A stretch of 64,000 bases of DNA from Thalassobius sp002708925 (GCF_049803795.1 NZ_JBNAGJ010000010.1:29614-93613), one strand, 5' to 3'. Shown: positions 42,862-51,987, counted from the first letter of the stretch. Numbers and translations are program-made. The notes: generated by a model not told the origin, from the letters alone.

Positions 42862-43749
42862 ATGACCAATCTGCGCGGGATTCTGCTGATCCTATTTTCG
42901 ATGGCGGCTTTTGCGATCGAGGACATGCTGATCAAATCTCTGACCATGGACCTGCCCACGGGGCAGATCCTGTTTCTGCTGGGGCTGGGCGGGGCGCTGG
43001 CCTTTGGGCTGGCGGCCTGGCGCCGGGGCCAGCCCCTGTTCCGGCCGCTGCTGGAAAGCCGCACACTGCTGATCCGCACCCTGTCCGAGGGCTTTGCCGC
43101 GTTCTTCTTTATCACGGCCCTGTCGCGGGTGGATCTGTCCATTACGGCAGCGGTGTTTCAGGCCACGCCTTTGGCGATCACCCTGGGGGCGGCGCTGTTT
43201 CTGGGCGAACATGTCGGCTGGCGGCGCTGGAGCGCGATTCTGCTGGGCTTTGCCGGGGTGCTGCTGATCATCCGTCCGGGGCTGGAGGGGTTCAACCCGT
43301 CCTCGCTGCTGGTGCTGGGGGCGGTGGCGGCGATTGCCGTGCGCGACCTGATCGCGCGCAAACTGCCGCCCGAGATGTCCTCGCTTGTGGTCAGTATGCA
43401 CGGGTTCGGCGCGCTGATCTTTGTTGGCCCGGTGGCGCTGCTGATGCAATCGGACAGGGCGCTGGCCATGGATGGGCCTCAGATCGGCTATATGCTGGGC
43501 GCGCTGGTGGTGGGCGTGTCGGGCTATCTGTCTATCGTAATCGCCACGCGCACGGGGGATGCGGCGGTGATCACGCCCTTCCGCTATACCCGCCTGATCT
43601 TTGCCATGGCGCTGGGGATGCTGGTTTTCGCAGAGCGCCCAGACCTGCTGACCTATGCCGGATCGGCGCTGATCGTGGCCTCGGGGCTGTATGCGTTCCT
43701 GCGCGAACGGCGGCTGGCGCGACAGGTTGCGCCCTCTGCGACGGCATAA
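42862..43749 (+). CDS. EamA/DMT family transporter
   Basis: 295 residues with ten hydrophobic segments in two EamA repeats (ILLILFSMAAFAIEDMLIKSL and SSLLVLGAVAAIAVRDLIARKL). It is unrelated in detail to the transporter at 34321-35196. The substrate is unknown. It lies 88 bp after fur/mur on the same strand. Confidence 0.88.
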   Translation: MTNLRGILLILFSMAAFAIEDMLIKSLTMDLPTGQILFLLGLGGALAFGLAAWRRGQPLFRPLLESRTLLIRTLSEGFAAFFFITALSRVDLSITAAVFQATPLAITLGAALFLGEHVGWRRWSAILLGFAGVLLIIRPGLEGFNPSSLLVLGAVAAIAVRDLIARKLPPEMSSLVVSMHGFGALIFVGPVALLMQSDRALAMDGPQIGYMLGALVVGVSGYLSIVIATRTGDAAVITPFRYTRLIFAMALGMLVFAERPDLLTYAGSALIVASGLYAFLRERRLARQVAPSATA

Positions 43750-43861
43750 ATCGTCTCAATCCGGGCGCGTTATCGCAAACGTCGGCCTGAGGGTCTTTTC
43801 ACCCGAGGTCAGGCGCTCTACAAGCGCGCTCAAACGGCTTTTTCAAAAGGGAACCGACCCA

Positions 43862-45136
43862 ATGAGCATCATTATCGACATTCACGCGCGCGAGATTCTG
43901 GACAGCCGCGGCAACCCCACCGTCGAGGTGGACGTGATTCTGGAAGACGGCACCCTGGGCCGCGCCGCCGTGCCTTCGGGCGCCTCGACCGGCGCACACG
44001 AGGCCGTGGAAAAACGTGACGGCGACAAATCGCGCTACATGGGCAAGGGCGTGCTGGAAGCCGTCGCTGCCGTGAACGGCGAGATCGCCGAGGCTCTGGT
44101 CGGGTTCGACGTGACTGAACAAGTCGCCATCGACGCCGCCATGATCGAGCTGGACGGCACCCCCAACAAAGCCCGCCTGGGCGCCAACGCCATTCTGGGC
44201 GTGTCCATGGCCTGCGCCAAGGCCGCAGCCGATTTCACCGCGCAGCCCCTGTTCCGCTATGTCGGCGGCACCTCGGCCCGCGTTCTGCCGGTGCCGATGA
44301 TGAACATCATCAACGGCGGCGAACATGCCGATAACCCCATCGACATTCAGGAATTCATGATCATGCCGGTCAGCGCCGCGAATATCCGCGAAGCCGTGCG
44401 CATGGGCTCCGAAGTGTTCCACACCCTGAAAAAAGAGCTGACCGCCGCCGGCCACAACACCGGCCTGGGCGACGAGGGCGGCTTTGCCCCCAACCTGGAA
44501 TCGACCCGCGCCGCGCTGGACCTGATCCTGACCTCGATCGAAAAAGCCGGCTATAAGCCCGGTCAGGACATCTATCTGGCGCTGGATTGCGCCTCGACCG
44601 AATACTACAAGGACGGCAAGTATGAGATGGTCGGCGAAGGCAAATCGCTGACCTCGGAAGAAAACGCCGACTATCTGGCCCAGCTGTGCGCCGATTACCC
44701 GATCATCTCGATCGAAGACGGCATGTCCGAGGACGACTGGGAGGGCTGGAAAATCCTGACCGACAAGATCGGCGACAAGGTGCAGCTGGTCGGCGACGAC
44801 CTGTTCGTGACCAACCCCGCCCGTCTGGCCGATGGTATCGCGCAGGGCGTGGCGAATTCCATGCTGGTCAAGGTCAACCAGATCGGCAGCCTGACCGAAA
44901 CGCTGAAGGCCGTCGATATGGCCCACCGCGCGCGGTATACCAATGTGATGTCGCACCGCTCGGGCGAAACCGAGGATGCCACCATCGCCGACCTGGCCGT
45001 GGCCACCAATTGCGGCCAGATCAAGACCGGCAGCCTGGCGCGCTCGGACCGGCTGGCGAAATACAACCAGCTGATCCGTATCGAAGAGCAGCTGGGCGAA
45101 ACCGCCGAATATGCCGGGACATCCATCCTGAAATAA
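43862..45136 (+). CDS. eno: Enolase
   Basis: 424 residues. The N-terminus IIDIHAREILDSRGNPTVEVDV, substrate loop GASTGAHEAVEKRD, metal Asp in YLALDCASTEYY and IEDGMSEDDW, catalytic Lys in MLVKVNQIGSLTETL and the signature HRSGETEDATIADLAV are all intact. It converts 2-phosphoglycerate to phosphoenolpyruvate. The gene has its own terminator and seems monocistronic. Confidence 0.97.
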   Translation: MSIIIDIHAREILDSRGNPTVEVDVILEDGTLGRAAVPSGASTGAHEAVEKRDGDKSRYMGKGVLEAVAAVNGEIAEALVGFDVTEQVAIDAAMIELDGTPNKARLGANAILGVSMACAKAAADFTAQPLFRYVGGTSARVLPVPMMNIINGGEHADNPIDIQEFMIMPVSAANIREAVRMGSEVFHTLKKELTAAGHNTGLGDEGGFAPNLESTRAALDLILTSIEKAGYKPGQDIYLALDCASTEYYKDGKYEMVGEGKSLTSEENADYLAQLCADYPIISIEDGMSEDDWEGWKILTDKIGDKVQLVGDDLFVTNPARLADGIAQGVANSMLVKVNQIGSLTETLKAVDMAHRARYTNVMSHRSGETEDATIADLAVATNCGQIKTGSLARSDRLAKYNQLIRIEEQLGETAEYAGTSILK

Positions 45137-45162
45137 TCGGGTCGATTCGGCCCCAAATCAGA

Positions 45163-45190
45163 ACGGCTCGCCCTTGGCGGGCCGTTTTTT
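45163..45190 (+). terminator. Terminator of eno
   Basis: ACGGCTCGCC pairs with GGCGGGCCGT around a CTT loop (one wobble), followed by six T. It begins 27 bp after the enolase stop. Confidence 0.9.
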
Positions 45191-45361
45191 GTTGGAAAAC
45201 CGCCGGCAACCCGCCGGAATTCCTGCGAATGTTTCCCCTACGTCACCAATAAGGCCGAAACAAACCTGACTCTGCGCCGATCTTTTTTCGGCCACAAAGC
45301 GATGCTACCCTGAGGCTGCACACAACTTCTTTGATCCACCAAAACCAGAAAGGGCGCCCCC

Positions 45362-45877
45362 ATGCGGGCGCTGGCCGGTGACGCTATGGCTCATGGTTGG
45401 GCATCACGTCTCTATCGTTTTATCCGGTGCGGTCTGTGCCTGTCCGTGGTCTGCGCCCTGCTGACGGCCTCGGACGGGCCGGGCCCGCACCAAGCCTGGG
45501 CCGCACAGCCCAAGGATCATGTGGTCCTGAACGATCGGGGCGGGCTGGTGTCCGAACGTCTGGCTGAAATGGCCAGGCTGGCGGCCAACAGCACCCCCAT
45601 CCAGATCCGGGGCCGCCTGTGCCTGTCCAGCTGCACCATGTTTCTGGGGGCGAAAACCGTCTGTGTCATTCCCCAGACCCGGTTCGGGTTTCATGCCCCG
45701 ACAGACCATGGCCGCCCCCTGCCCCCCAAAGCGTTCGAATACTGGTCACATGTCATCGCGGCGCACTATCCGCACGCTCTGGCCGAGTGGTACCTGAAAA
45801 CCGGGCGATACTTGCATAAGGGGTATTACTATCTGACCGGCGCACAGCTGATCGCGATGGGCATTCCCGCCTGCTAG
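45362..45877 (+). CDS. Secreted COG3904-like protein, unknown function
   Basis: 171 residues. A hydrophobic segment at about 23-37 and an Ala-rich cleavage region (QAWAAQP) indicate export. The block GRLCLSSCTMFLGAKTVCVIPQTRFGFHAPT recalls periplasmic ClpP/crotonase-fold proteins of COG3904 (pattern CxSxCTxxxxxG...GFH), in which the Ser/Cys region sits where the ClpP nucleophile lies. Activity is unproven. It begins 170 bp after the enolase terminator. Confidence 0.65.
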   Translation: MRALAGDAMAHGWASRLYRFIRCGLCLSVVCALLTASDGPGPHQAWAAQPKDHVVLNDRGGLVSERLAEMARLAANSTPIQIRGRLCLSSCTMFLGAKTVCVIPQTRFGFHAPTDHGRPLPPKAFEYWSHVIAAHYPHALAEWYLKTGRYLHKGYYYLTGAQLIAMGIPAC

Positions 45878-45892
45878 GGGCCCGAACCGCAG

Positions 45893-46035
45893 GGTCGTAC
45901 GACCAAATGGTCAGAGAGCCCAAAACCCACCCGGCGCAGTCTTACCCGAGGTAAACACGTAAAATCACAGCCATTTCAGCGCATTAACAGATTTTCAAAA
46001 AAGTCACCCCCTTTGAGGTCGTATAAACAAAGGTC
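45893..46035. promoter_or_regulatory. Two related GGTCGTA sites upstream of the DUF1097 gene
   Basis: GGTCGTACGACC (45893-45904) is a perfect 12-bp palindrome followed by AAATGGTC. A partial copy, GGTCGTATAAACAAAGGTC, stands at 46017-46035. Both keep GGTC half-sites 16 or 15 bp apart. The repeat suggests a regulator binding twice in the 258-bp gap; TATAAA in the second copy could be a -10 element. The regulator is unknown. Confidence 0.4.
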
Positions 46036-46082
46036 TCATTCGCAGGGCAACAAACGCCCCCCTATGGTTTCGGCGCGGACCA

Positions 46083-46105
46083 GAGGCACGTTCAAAACGT
46101 GTCTC
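46083..46105 (+). promoter_or_regulatory. Hairpin in the leader of the DUF1097 gene
   Basis: GAGGCACGTT and AACGTGTCTC pair across a CAA loop with a single G-T wobble, 30 bp before the start codon and just ahead of the GGGAGG ribosome site. No T-run follows, so it is more likely an operator or mRNA-stability element than a terminator. Confidence 0.45.
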
Positions 46106-46134
46106 TTTCGCACCACATTAGGGAGGAAAAACTC

Positions 46135-46644
46135 ATGAATCTCATCAACGCTCTGGCGATCTCTATTGGCGTTCTGGCCGCCGTGGCGACCTGGCTGTGC
46201 CTGGGCACGCCCTATGGCCTGTCGGTCTGGGCCCTGTTCATCGGCTGGGGCAGTTTCTACCATACCGGAGGCGGCACCGATGGCGCTGTCAAATCCGCAA
46301 TCAACCACACCTGGGGCGTAATCGTCGCCGCGCTGGCGCTGTTCATGGTGGCCACGGTCGGAGGCTCGGTCATCGTGACCTCGGGCATTGTCGGTGTGTC
46401 GGTCGTCATCCTGGTGCTGGGCGCGCATATCCCCGCGCTGGCGACCATCCCGGCGGCGGTCTATGGCTATGCCTCAACGGCGGCCTTCTGCCTGCTGGCG
46501 GGCGTCGCCCTGGCCGAGCTGCCGGCGGTGATCTCGGCCGCGGCCATGGTGCTGCTGTCGCTGGTGCTGGGCAACGCGTTTGGCTTTGTGTCTGAAAAGA
46601 TCGCCGGCGCTCTGACCGGCACGGCTGCCGAACCCGCCGAATAA
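46135..46644 (+). CDS. DUF1097 inner-membrane protein (YcdZ-like)
   Basis: 169 residues with five or six hydrophobic segments and the family features WALFIGWGSFYHTGGG near the N-terminus and GNAFGFVSEKIAGAL near the C-terminus. The function is unknown. GGGAGG lies 8 bp before the ATG at 46135. The long leader with symmetric elements suggests regulated expression. Confidence 0.82.
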   Translation: MNLINALAISIGVLAAVATWLCLGTPYGLSVWALFIGWGSFYHTGGGTDGAVKSAINHTWGVIVAALALFMVATVGGSVIVTSGIVGVSVVILVLGAHIPALATIPAAVYGYASTAAFCLLAGVALAELPAVISAAAMVLLSLVLGNAFGFVSEKIAGALTGTAAEPAE

Positions 46645-46788
46645 GGCGGCGCAGCCACAGGCAAGAGGCCTCCCGCAGGGGCCCCTTGCCTGTTCCCGCG
46701 CGCAGTTCGGAACCGGGATAGACCTTTGCCCTGAAATACGGTTTGCTTGGGCGGCACAGAATTGCACAGCGCTGCACAGGCCAGGCCC

Positions 46789-47217
46789 ATGACACCAGAG
46801 CAAATCATCCAAAAGCTGAACCTGCGCCCCCACCCCGAGGGCGGCCATTATCGCCAGACCTGGAGCGCGGACGCAGATCAAGAAAGAGCGGCAGGCACCT
46901 GCATCTATTTCCTGCTGTGCGCAGATGAGCGCAGCCACTGGCACACAGTCGATGCCGCCGAGATCTGGCATTTCTATGCCGGCGCGCCCCTGGTTCTGTC
47001 CATGGCGCAATCGGATCAAGGCCCCGCACGGGACCATCTGCTGGGCCCCGATCTGCTGGCCGGACACTCTGCGCAGATCATCGTGCCCGCGCATCACTGG
47101 CAATCGGCGCGCAGCACCGGCGCATGGACGCTGGCAGGCTGCACGGTCTCGCCGGGATTTCAGTTCGAAGGTTTCACTTTGGCACCATCCGGCTTTGAAA
47201 TCCCCCGTATGACGTGA
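46789..47217 (+). CDS. DUF985 cupin protein
   Basis: 142 residues of the RmlC-like cupin fold, DUF985 family: LRPHPEGGHYRQTW, CIYFLLCADERSHWHTVDAAEIWHFYAG and VSPGFQFEGFTLAP. The two His in SHWHTVDAAEIWHFY may bind metal. The function is unknown. ATG 46789 is preferred to the TTG at 46747 because the domain begins there. Confidence 0.85.
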   Translation: MTPEQIIQKLNLRPHPEGGHYRQTWSADADQERAAGTCIYFLLCADERSHWHTVDAAEIWHFYAGAPLVLSMAQSDQGPARDHLLGPDLLAGHSAQIIVPAHHWQSARSTGAWTLAGCTVSPGFQFEGFTLAPSGFEIPRMT

Positions 47218-47422
47218 CGTAAAATCACTTTACGCAAAGCAAATCCACGTGAATCAATTAGCCTGTTCTTGCCTAGTAAATAGGCAACTTGCCGAACCGC
47301 ATTGGCCGGATCGGCGGCCCTCGGATGGAAAGTATCAGTTCTGGTGTTGCACGTCTTTTCCGTCCGGGGGCCACACAGGACGAGCCTTATCGGTACGGCG
47401 AACATATTGATTTCAGGCGTTT

Positions 47423-48094
47423 TCAGGGTGCCCAATGCACCACAGCCGCATCCAGCAATGCCGCAATCGGAGCCGTCTCGGCGGGCAGGTGCTGCGCTTT
47501 CAGAACGGCCTGGCGCTTATCCTGCCCGGTGATCACAACATGCACGGACAGGGCCTGATTCAGCACCCGCGCGCTTAGCGTCAGGCGGGCATCCGGCTGG
47601 CTGTCGGGGCGCATCGGCACCAGGATCGGCGCATCCTCGGCCAAGGCCCTGGCCAGATTATCCGCCCCCGGAAACAACGAGGCCGTATGCATATCGCCGC
47701 CCATCCCCAACAGCGCCACCGAGATCGGCAGATGCCCGCGGATCACCTGTTCCAATTGCCCAATCGCCAGTTCCGGCTGCGCGGCAGGCGCATAAAGCGG
47801 CAACAGATGCGCCCGCGCCGCAGGCCCCACAAACAGCCGTTTGCGCAGCAGCGCCGTGTTCGAGCGCGGGTGATCCTCGGGCACCCAGCGTTCGTCGCTC
47901 AGCATCACATCCACGCGCGCCCAGTCCAGATCGGCCGCGCATAGCGCATCGAAAATCGGCCCCGGCGTGGTGCCGCCGGGCACGACCAGCGTGGCGCGGT
48001 CTTCATGCTGCAAGGTTGCGGTCAGCTCTCCGGCGAGGATCTGGGCCAGGTCGATTGCCAGCATGTCCCGGTCTGGATATTCGATCAGTTTCAT
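47423..48094 (-). CDS. pgl: 6-phosphogluconolactonase
   Basis: 223 residues. The family blocks are LVVPGGTTPGPIFDAL, VDVMLSDERWVPEDHPRSN and VALLGMGGDMHTASLFPG. It hydrolyses 6-phosphogluconolactone, the product of the upstream zwf enzyme. The ATG at 48094 overlaps the zwf stop by 4 bp. The 205 bp after the gene hold no supported feature. Confidence 0.93.
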   Translation of the reverse strand: MKLIEYPDRDMLAIDLAQILAGELTATLQHEDRATLVVPGGTTPGPIFDALCAADLDWARVDVMLSDERWVPEDHPRSNTALLRKRLFVGPAARAHLLPLYAPAAQPELAIGQLEQVIRGHLPISVALLGMGGDMHTASLFPGADNLARALAEDAPILVPMRPDSQPDARLTLSARVLNQALSVHVVITGQDKRQAVLKAQHLPAETAPIAALLDAAVVHWAP

Positions 48095-49548
48095 GTCCGG
48101 ATGTCCCGCCATTTGCGCCCGTCCTGATGCATCAGCGCCAGAGCCTCGTCCGGACCGGCGCTGCCGGATTCATAGGGGATGGGGCGATCGCGCCGCTCTT
48201 CCCAGCCCAAGATGATCGGATCGGTCCAGGCCCAGGCGGCCTCGACCTCATCGCCGCGCATGAACAGGGTCTGATTGCCGCGGATCACATCCATGATCAG
48301 GCGCTCATAGGCGTCGGGAATATCCTCGCCCTCGGGCCCCAGCGCCTCAGAGAAGGTCATGTCCAGAGGCACATCCACCAGGCGCATCCCCCCCGGTCCC
48401 GGCTCCTTGATTGTGACGTCCAGATCAATGCCTTCGTTCGGTTGCAGCCGGATCGTCAGGATATTGCGGTGGCGGCCGCTGTCCTCGGCAAAGATGTTAT
48501 GCGGGGCCTCTTTGAATACGACCGCGATTTCGCTGGTGCGGGCCTTCAGGCGCTTGCCCGTGCGCAGATAGAACGGCGTGCCCGCCCATCGCCAGTTGCT
48601 GATATGCAGCTTCATCGCAATGAAGCTTTCGGTGGTCGAGCCGTGATTTTCGACATGGTCCAGATAGCCGGGCTTGTCCTCCTCGGCCTGGTATTGTCCG
48701 CGCACGATCTGATCGGCCGAGACCTGGCCCAATGCTCTGATAACTTTCAGCTTTTCATCGCGCACCGCGTCCGGATCGAATTGCGAGGGCGGCTCCATCG
48801 CGATCAGGCACAAAAGCTGCATCAGGTGGTTTTGCACCATGTCCCGCATCGCGCCAGAGCGGTCGTAATAATCCCCGCGCCCGCCGACCCCCACGGTTTC
48901 GGCCACGGTGATCTGGATGTGATCCACATACTGGCTGTTCCAAAGCGGTTCGAACAGCATATTGCCAAAGCGGATCGCCATCAGGTTCTGGACGGTTTCC
49001 TTGCCCAGGTAATGGTCAATCCGGTAAATCTGGCTTTCGTCGAAGTGATCGGCCAGGGATTTGTTCAGCGCTCTGGCCGTTTCCAGATCGCGGCCAAAGG
49101 GTTTTTCCACCACGATCCGTGTGTCGCTATCGGCCATCCCATATTGATGCAGCCTCTGCGCCAGATCTCCGAACAGGCTGGGCCCGACCGAGAAATAAAA
49201 CGCCCGCACCTGCCCCGGATGCATTTTATCGGCCAGCGCCTGCCAGCCCTGCCCCCCCCGCGCGTCCAGGGTCACATAGGACAGGATTTCCTGGAATCGC
49301 TTAATGGTGCCGGGCTCGCAGCTGCGGTGGCCCGCGTTGAACTCGATCAGAGCCTCGGCCACGAAAGCGCGATACTCCACATCGTCCATCTGGGTCCGGG
49401 CCGCGCCGATGATCCGCGTACCCTCGGCCATCTGACCGGCGCAAAAACGGCGAAACAACGCCGGCAGAATCTTGCGCCGCGCCAGATCGCCGGTGCCGCC
49501 AAAGACAACCAGATCGAAAGCATCCACTGGAATGATGCGTGACACCAT
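48091..49548 (-). CDS. zwf: Glucose-6-phosphate 1-dehydrogenase
   Basis: 485 residues. The coenzyme motif is FGGTGDLARRKILPAL and the substrate and catalytic motif RIDHYLGKETVQN, with EKPFGRDLETA between. It makes 6-phosphogluconolactone and NADPH (or NADH) for the Entner-Doudoroff or pentose route; edd and eda are not in the window. It is the first gene of zwf-pgl and diverges from the radical SAM gene. Confidence 0.95.
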   Translation of the reverse strand: MVSRIIPVDAFDLVVFGGTGDLARRKILPALFRRFCAGQMAEGTRIIGAARTQMDDVEYRAFVAEALIEFNAGHRSCEPGTIKRFQEILSYVTLDARGGQGWQALADKMHPGQVRAFYFSVGPSLFGDLAQRLHQYGMADSDTRIVVEKPFGRDLETARALNKSLADHFDESQIYRIDHYLGKETVQNLMAIRFGNMLFEPLWNSQYVDHIQITVAETVGVGGRGDYYDRSGAMRDMVQNHLMQLLCLIAMEPPSQFDPDAVRDEKLKVIRALGQVSADQIVRGQYQAEEDKPGYLDHVENHGSTTESFIAMKLHISNWRWAGTPFYLRTGKRLKARTSEIAVVFKEAPHNIFAEDSGRHRNILTIRLQPNEGIDLDVTIKEPGPGGMRLVDVPLDMTFSEALGPEGEDIPDAYERLIMDVIRGNQTLFMRGDEVEAAWAWTDPIILGWEERRDRPIPYESGSAGPDEALALMHQDGRKWRDIRT

Positions 49549-49695
49549 GGCCGTTTCCTTTTCGCGTTTCTGTCAGCCTCAGACAGAGGTGTAGCACGTC
49601 ACCAGTGGTTCACAATGGTGTCAGGCGCAAAAGGCTGCTCTTTCCTGCGGTTGGGCGGCAGGCTAGCTTGGCCTTTGAACAGATCGGGGAAAGTC

Positions 49696-50649
49696 ATGAA
49701 AGATCACGCAGTTGAGACAGCCAATGCCGGCAAGTTCCAGAACCCTGCTGTCACCGCAGACGGGCAGACCCGCGCCAGCGTGGCGCTGACCCGCCCCGAA
49801 ACCCTGTGGTTCAACACCGGCACATTGTGCAACATCACCTGCCTGAACTGCTATATCGACAGCTCTCCGACGAATGACGCGCTGGTCTATATGACCGCGG
49901 ATGAGGTCTCGGACTATCTGGCGCAGCTGAAAGCCCGCAACTGGCCCGTGCATGAAATCGGCCTGACCGGGGGCGAGCCCTTCATGAACCCCGAAATCAT
50001 CGAGATAACGCGCCGGGCGCTTGTGGCGGGCTATGCGGTGCTGATCCTGACCAACGCCATGCTGCCGATGATGCGCCCCACCATGCGCGCAGGCATCGCC
50101 GAGCTGAACGCCGCCTTCCCCGGCAAGCTGACGCTGCGCATCTCTTTGGATCATTGGGACGAACCCCGCCACGATGCCGAACGCGGCCAGGGAAGCTTTG
50201 CCAAAACCCTGAAGGGCATGGATTTTTTGCGCGATACAGGCGTGCCCATGGCCGTGGCAGGCCGCGCCCTGTGGCACGAAAGCGATGCCGCCGCCCGCAC
50301 AGGATACCGGCACCTGTTCCAGTCACGCTGCTATGATATCGACGCAGACAACCCTGGACAATGCGTGCTATTCCCGGAAATGGACATGACAGCCGAAGTC
50401 CCCGAGATCACCACCGCCTGCTGGGACATCCTGAACAAATCCCCCAACGATGTCATGTGCGCCTCGTCCCGTATGGTGGTGAAACGCAAAGGCTCCCAGT
50501 CCCCCACCGTGCTGGCCTGTACCCTGCTGGCATATGAGCCCGAATTCGAATTGGGCACCACCCTGGCCGAGGCAGAGCGCGACGTCGCCCTCAACCACCC
50601 CCATTGCGCCAAATTCTGCGTACTCGGCGGTGCCAGCTGCTCAGCCTGA
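49696..50649 (+). CDS. Radical SAM protein with C-terminal cysteine cluster, unknown
   Basis: 317 residues. The [4Fe-4S]/SAM motif CxxxCxxC is in GTLCNITCLNCYIDSS, the SAM-binding GGEP in IGLTGGEPFMNPE, and a beta-6-like block in GKLTLRISLDHWDEP. The C-terminal third has further cysteines (GQCVLF, TTACWD, VMCASS, LACTLL) and ends HPHCAKFCVLGGASCSA, a plausible site for an auxiliary Fe-S cluster as in SPASM/twitch enzymes. No peptide substrate or maturase partner is next to it. Start ATG 49696 (MKDHAVETANAGKF). Confidence 0.8.
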   Translation: MKDHAVETANAGKFQNPAVTADGQTRASVALTRPETLWFNTGTLCNITCLNCYIDSSPTNDALVYMTADEVSDYLAQLKARNWPVHEIGLTGGEPFMNPEIIEITRRALVAGYAVLILTNAMLPMMRPTMRAGIAELNAAFPGKLTLRISLDHWDEPRHDAERGQGSFAKTLKGMDFLRDTGVPMAVAGRALWHESDAAARTGYRHLFQSRCYDIDADNPGQCVLFPEMDMTAEVPEITTACWDILNKSPNDVMCASSRMVVKRKGSQSPTVLACTLLAYEPEFELGTTLAEAERDVALNHPHCAKFCVLGGASCSA

Positions 50650-50673
50650 ATCCCGCCAGATTAAGGGGCAGAT

Positions 50674-50730
50674 GGGGGCGCTGCCCCCACGGCCTGCGGC
50701 CTTCCCCCGGAGTATTTACATCAAAAAGAA
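50674..50730 (+). repeat. Dispersed intergenic repeat, copy B (with GC hairpin)
   Basis: A GGGGGC-GCT-GCCCCC hairpin (50674-50688) and a GGCC-rich part lead to CCCCCGGAGTATTT and TCAAAAAGAA (50721-50730). The same composite, hairpin then CCCCGGAGTATTT then TCAAAAAGAA, stands reversed at 53269-53309. It lies just after the radical SAM gene, and its hairpin could also help end transcription. Confidence 0.7.
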
Positions 50731-50748
50731 ATCAGAGGCGCGTAAACT

Positions 50749-50771
50749 GCTTCTTTCTGACAAAAATACTC
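50749..50771 (-). repeat. Dispersed intergenic repeat, copy B', facing copy B
   Basis: On the minus strand GAGTATTT, TTGTCA and GAAAGAAGC. It is inverted relative to copy B, 18 bp away, so the two can form one long imperfect stem between the radical SAM and anmK genes. Confidence 0.65.
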
Positions 50772-50802
50772 ATAACGCGCCGAGCGCGTCTGCGCGCGCA
50801 GG

Positions 50803-51903
50803 TCAGTAAGATGGGAAAGACAGCTCGCCCCCGCCAACCAATGCCCGCACGCCGGTTGTGGCCGGGCAAGAGGTAGGCAGCCCGCGCTGGACCCGCGCAG
50901 CCAGATAGGCGAAGGCCTGGGCTTCGAGCATGTCGCCATCCAGCCCGACTTCTTCCACCGGACGCACGGGGCAATCCAGGCCGGCTTGGAGCATTTCCAT
51001 CATCACCGGATTGTGACGCCCGCCGCCTGTCACCAGGATCTGATCGGGGGGCGTGGGGCAATGCTCGGTGCCCTGCATCACGGCCGCGGCAGCCATACCC
51101 GTCATTGTGGCAGCAGCATCGGCATCGTCCAGTTCGCGGACCAGATCCAGCATGTCGGCAAAGGCGTCTCGATCCAGGGATTTGGGCGGCATTTTGCGAA
51201 AATAGAGATCCTCCAGGAACAGTTCCAGTGCACCGGCCACCACATCCCCTTGCGCCGCCAGCGCACCGTTGCGATCAAAGGCTTCGCCCCGGCGCTGCAT
51301 CATCAGATCATTCAAAGGCGCATTCGCAGGCCCGGTATCGAAGGCCAGCAAAGCCCCCGGCGTTTCCGGGCCGGGGCGGGACGGATCGACCCAGGTCAGA
51401 TTGCCCACCCCGCCCAGATTCAGGAAACACAGAGGGGCGCGTGCGCCGATCCATTGCGCACAGGCGAAATGATAGAACGGGGCCAGCGGTGCCCCCTGCC
51501 CGCCCATCCGCACATCAGCCGAGCGGAAATCCCAGACCACGGGAATGCGCAATTCCTCGGCCAGGCGCGCGCCATTGCCCGCCTGATGGGTGCCGCGCCC
51601 GTCGGGGTCATGCGCCAGAGTTTGCCCGTGAAACCCGATCAGGGCCGCACCGCCGATGCGCCGCAACAGATCCAGATGCGCATCCTCGACCAATTGAGCC
51701 GCCTGCGCCGTGCCCTCTTCCATCGGCCATTTGCCCAGGGCGGCGCGCAACACCGCCTGTTCTTCGGGGCTGTAGGGGCGATAGCCGCTTTCGCCGAAAT
51801 CCAGAATGCGCACGCCATCGGTCAGCACCATGGCCGCATCCACCCCATCCAGAGATGTCCCCGACATCGTGCCCAGCACCCATTGTTCTGATTGCGTTTT
51901 CAT
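50803..51903 (-). CDS. anmK: Anhydro-N-acetylmuramic acid kinase
   Basis: 366 residues. The ATP-binding motif is VLGTMSGTSLDGVDAAM, the catalytic Asp is in VWDFRSADVRMGGQGAPL, and ILVTGGGRHNPVMMEML closes the fold. It recycles murein by hydrating and phosphorylating anhydroMurNAc to MurNAc-6-P. ATG 51903 is preferred to the TTG two codons upstream. It diverges from tyrS. Confidence 0.93.
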   Translation of the reverse strand: MKTQSEQWVLGTMSGTSLDGVDAAMVLTDGVRILDFGESGYRPYSPEEQAVLRAALGKWPMEEGTAQAAQLVEDAHLDLLRRIGGAALIGFHGQTLAHDPDGRGTHQAGNGARLAEELRIPVVWDFRSADVRMGGQGAPLAPFYHFACAQWIGARAPLCFLNLGGVGNLTWVDPSRPGPETPGALLAFDTGPANAPLNDLMMQRRGEAFDRNGALAAQGDVVAGALELFLEDLYFRKMPPKSLDRDAFADMLDLVRELDDADAAATMTGMAAAAVMQGTEHCPTPPDQILVTGGGRHNPVMMEMLQAGLDCPVRPVEEVGLDGDMLEAQAFAYLAARVQRGLPTSCPATTGVRALVGGGELSFPSY

Positions 51904-51987
51904 ACCCAAACCCCGCCGAAAACCGGTTTCGCTTGCCCCTAATGCACACTATACAAAGCCGCGCAACGCTCAATAGGAACAGACACG

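Noticed and set aside
47160..47435. 91-codon minus-strand frame between the cupin gene and pgl
   Set aside because: It overlaps both neighbours, has no ribosome site and no recognisable sequence.
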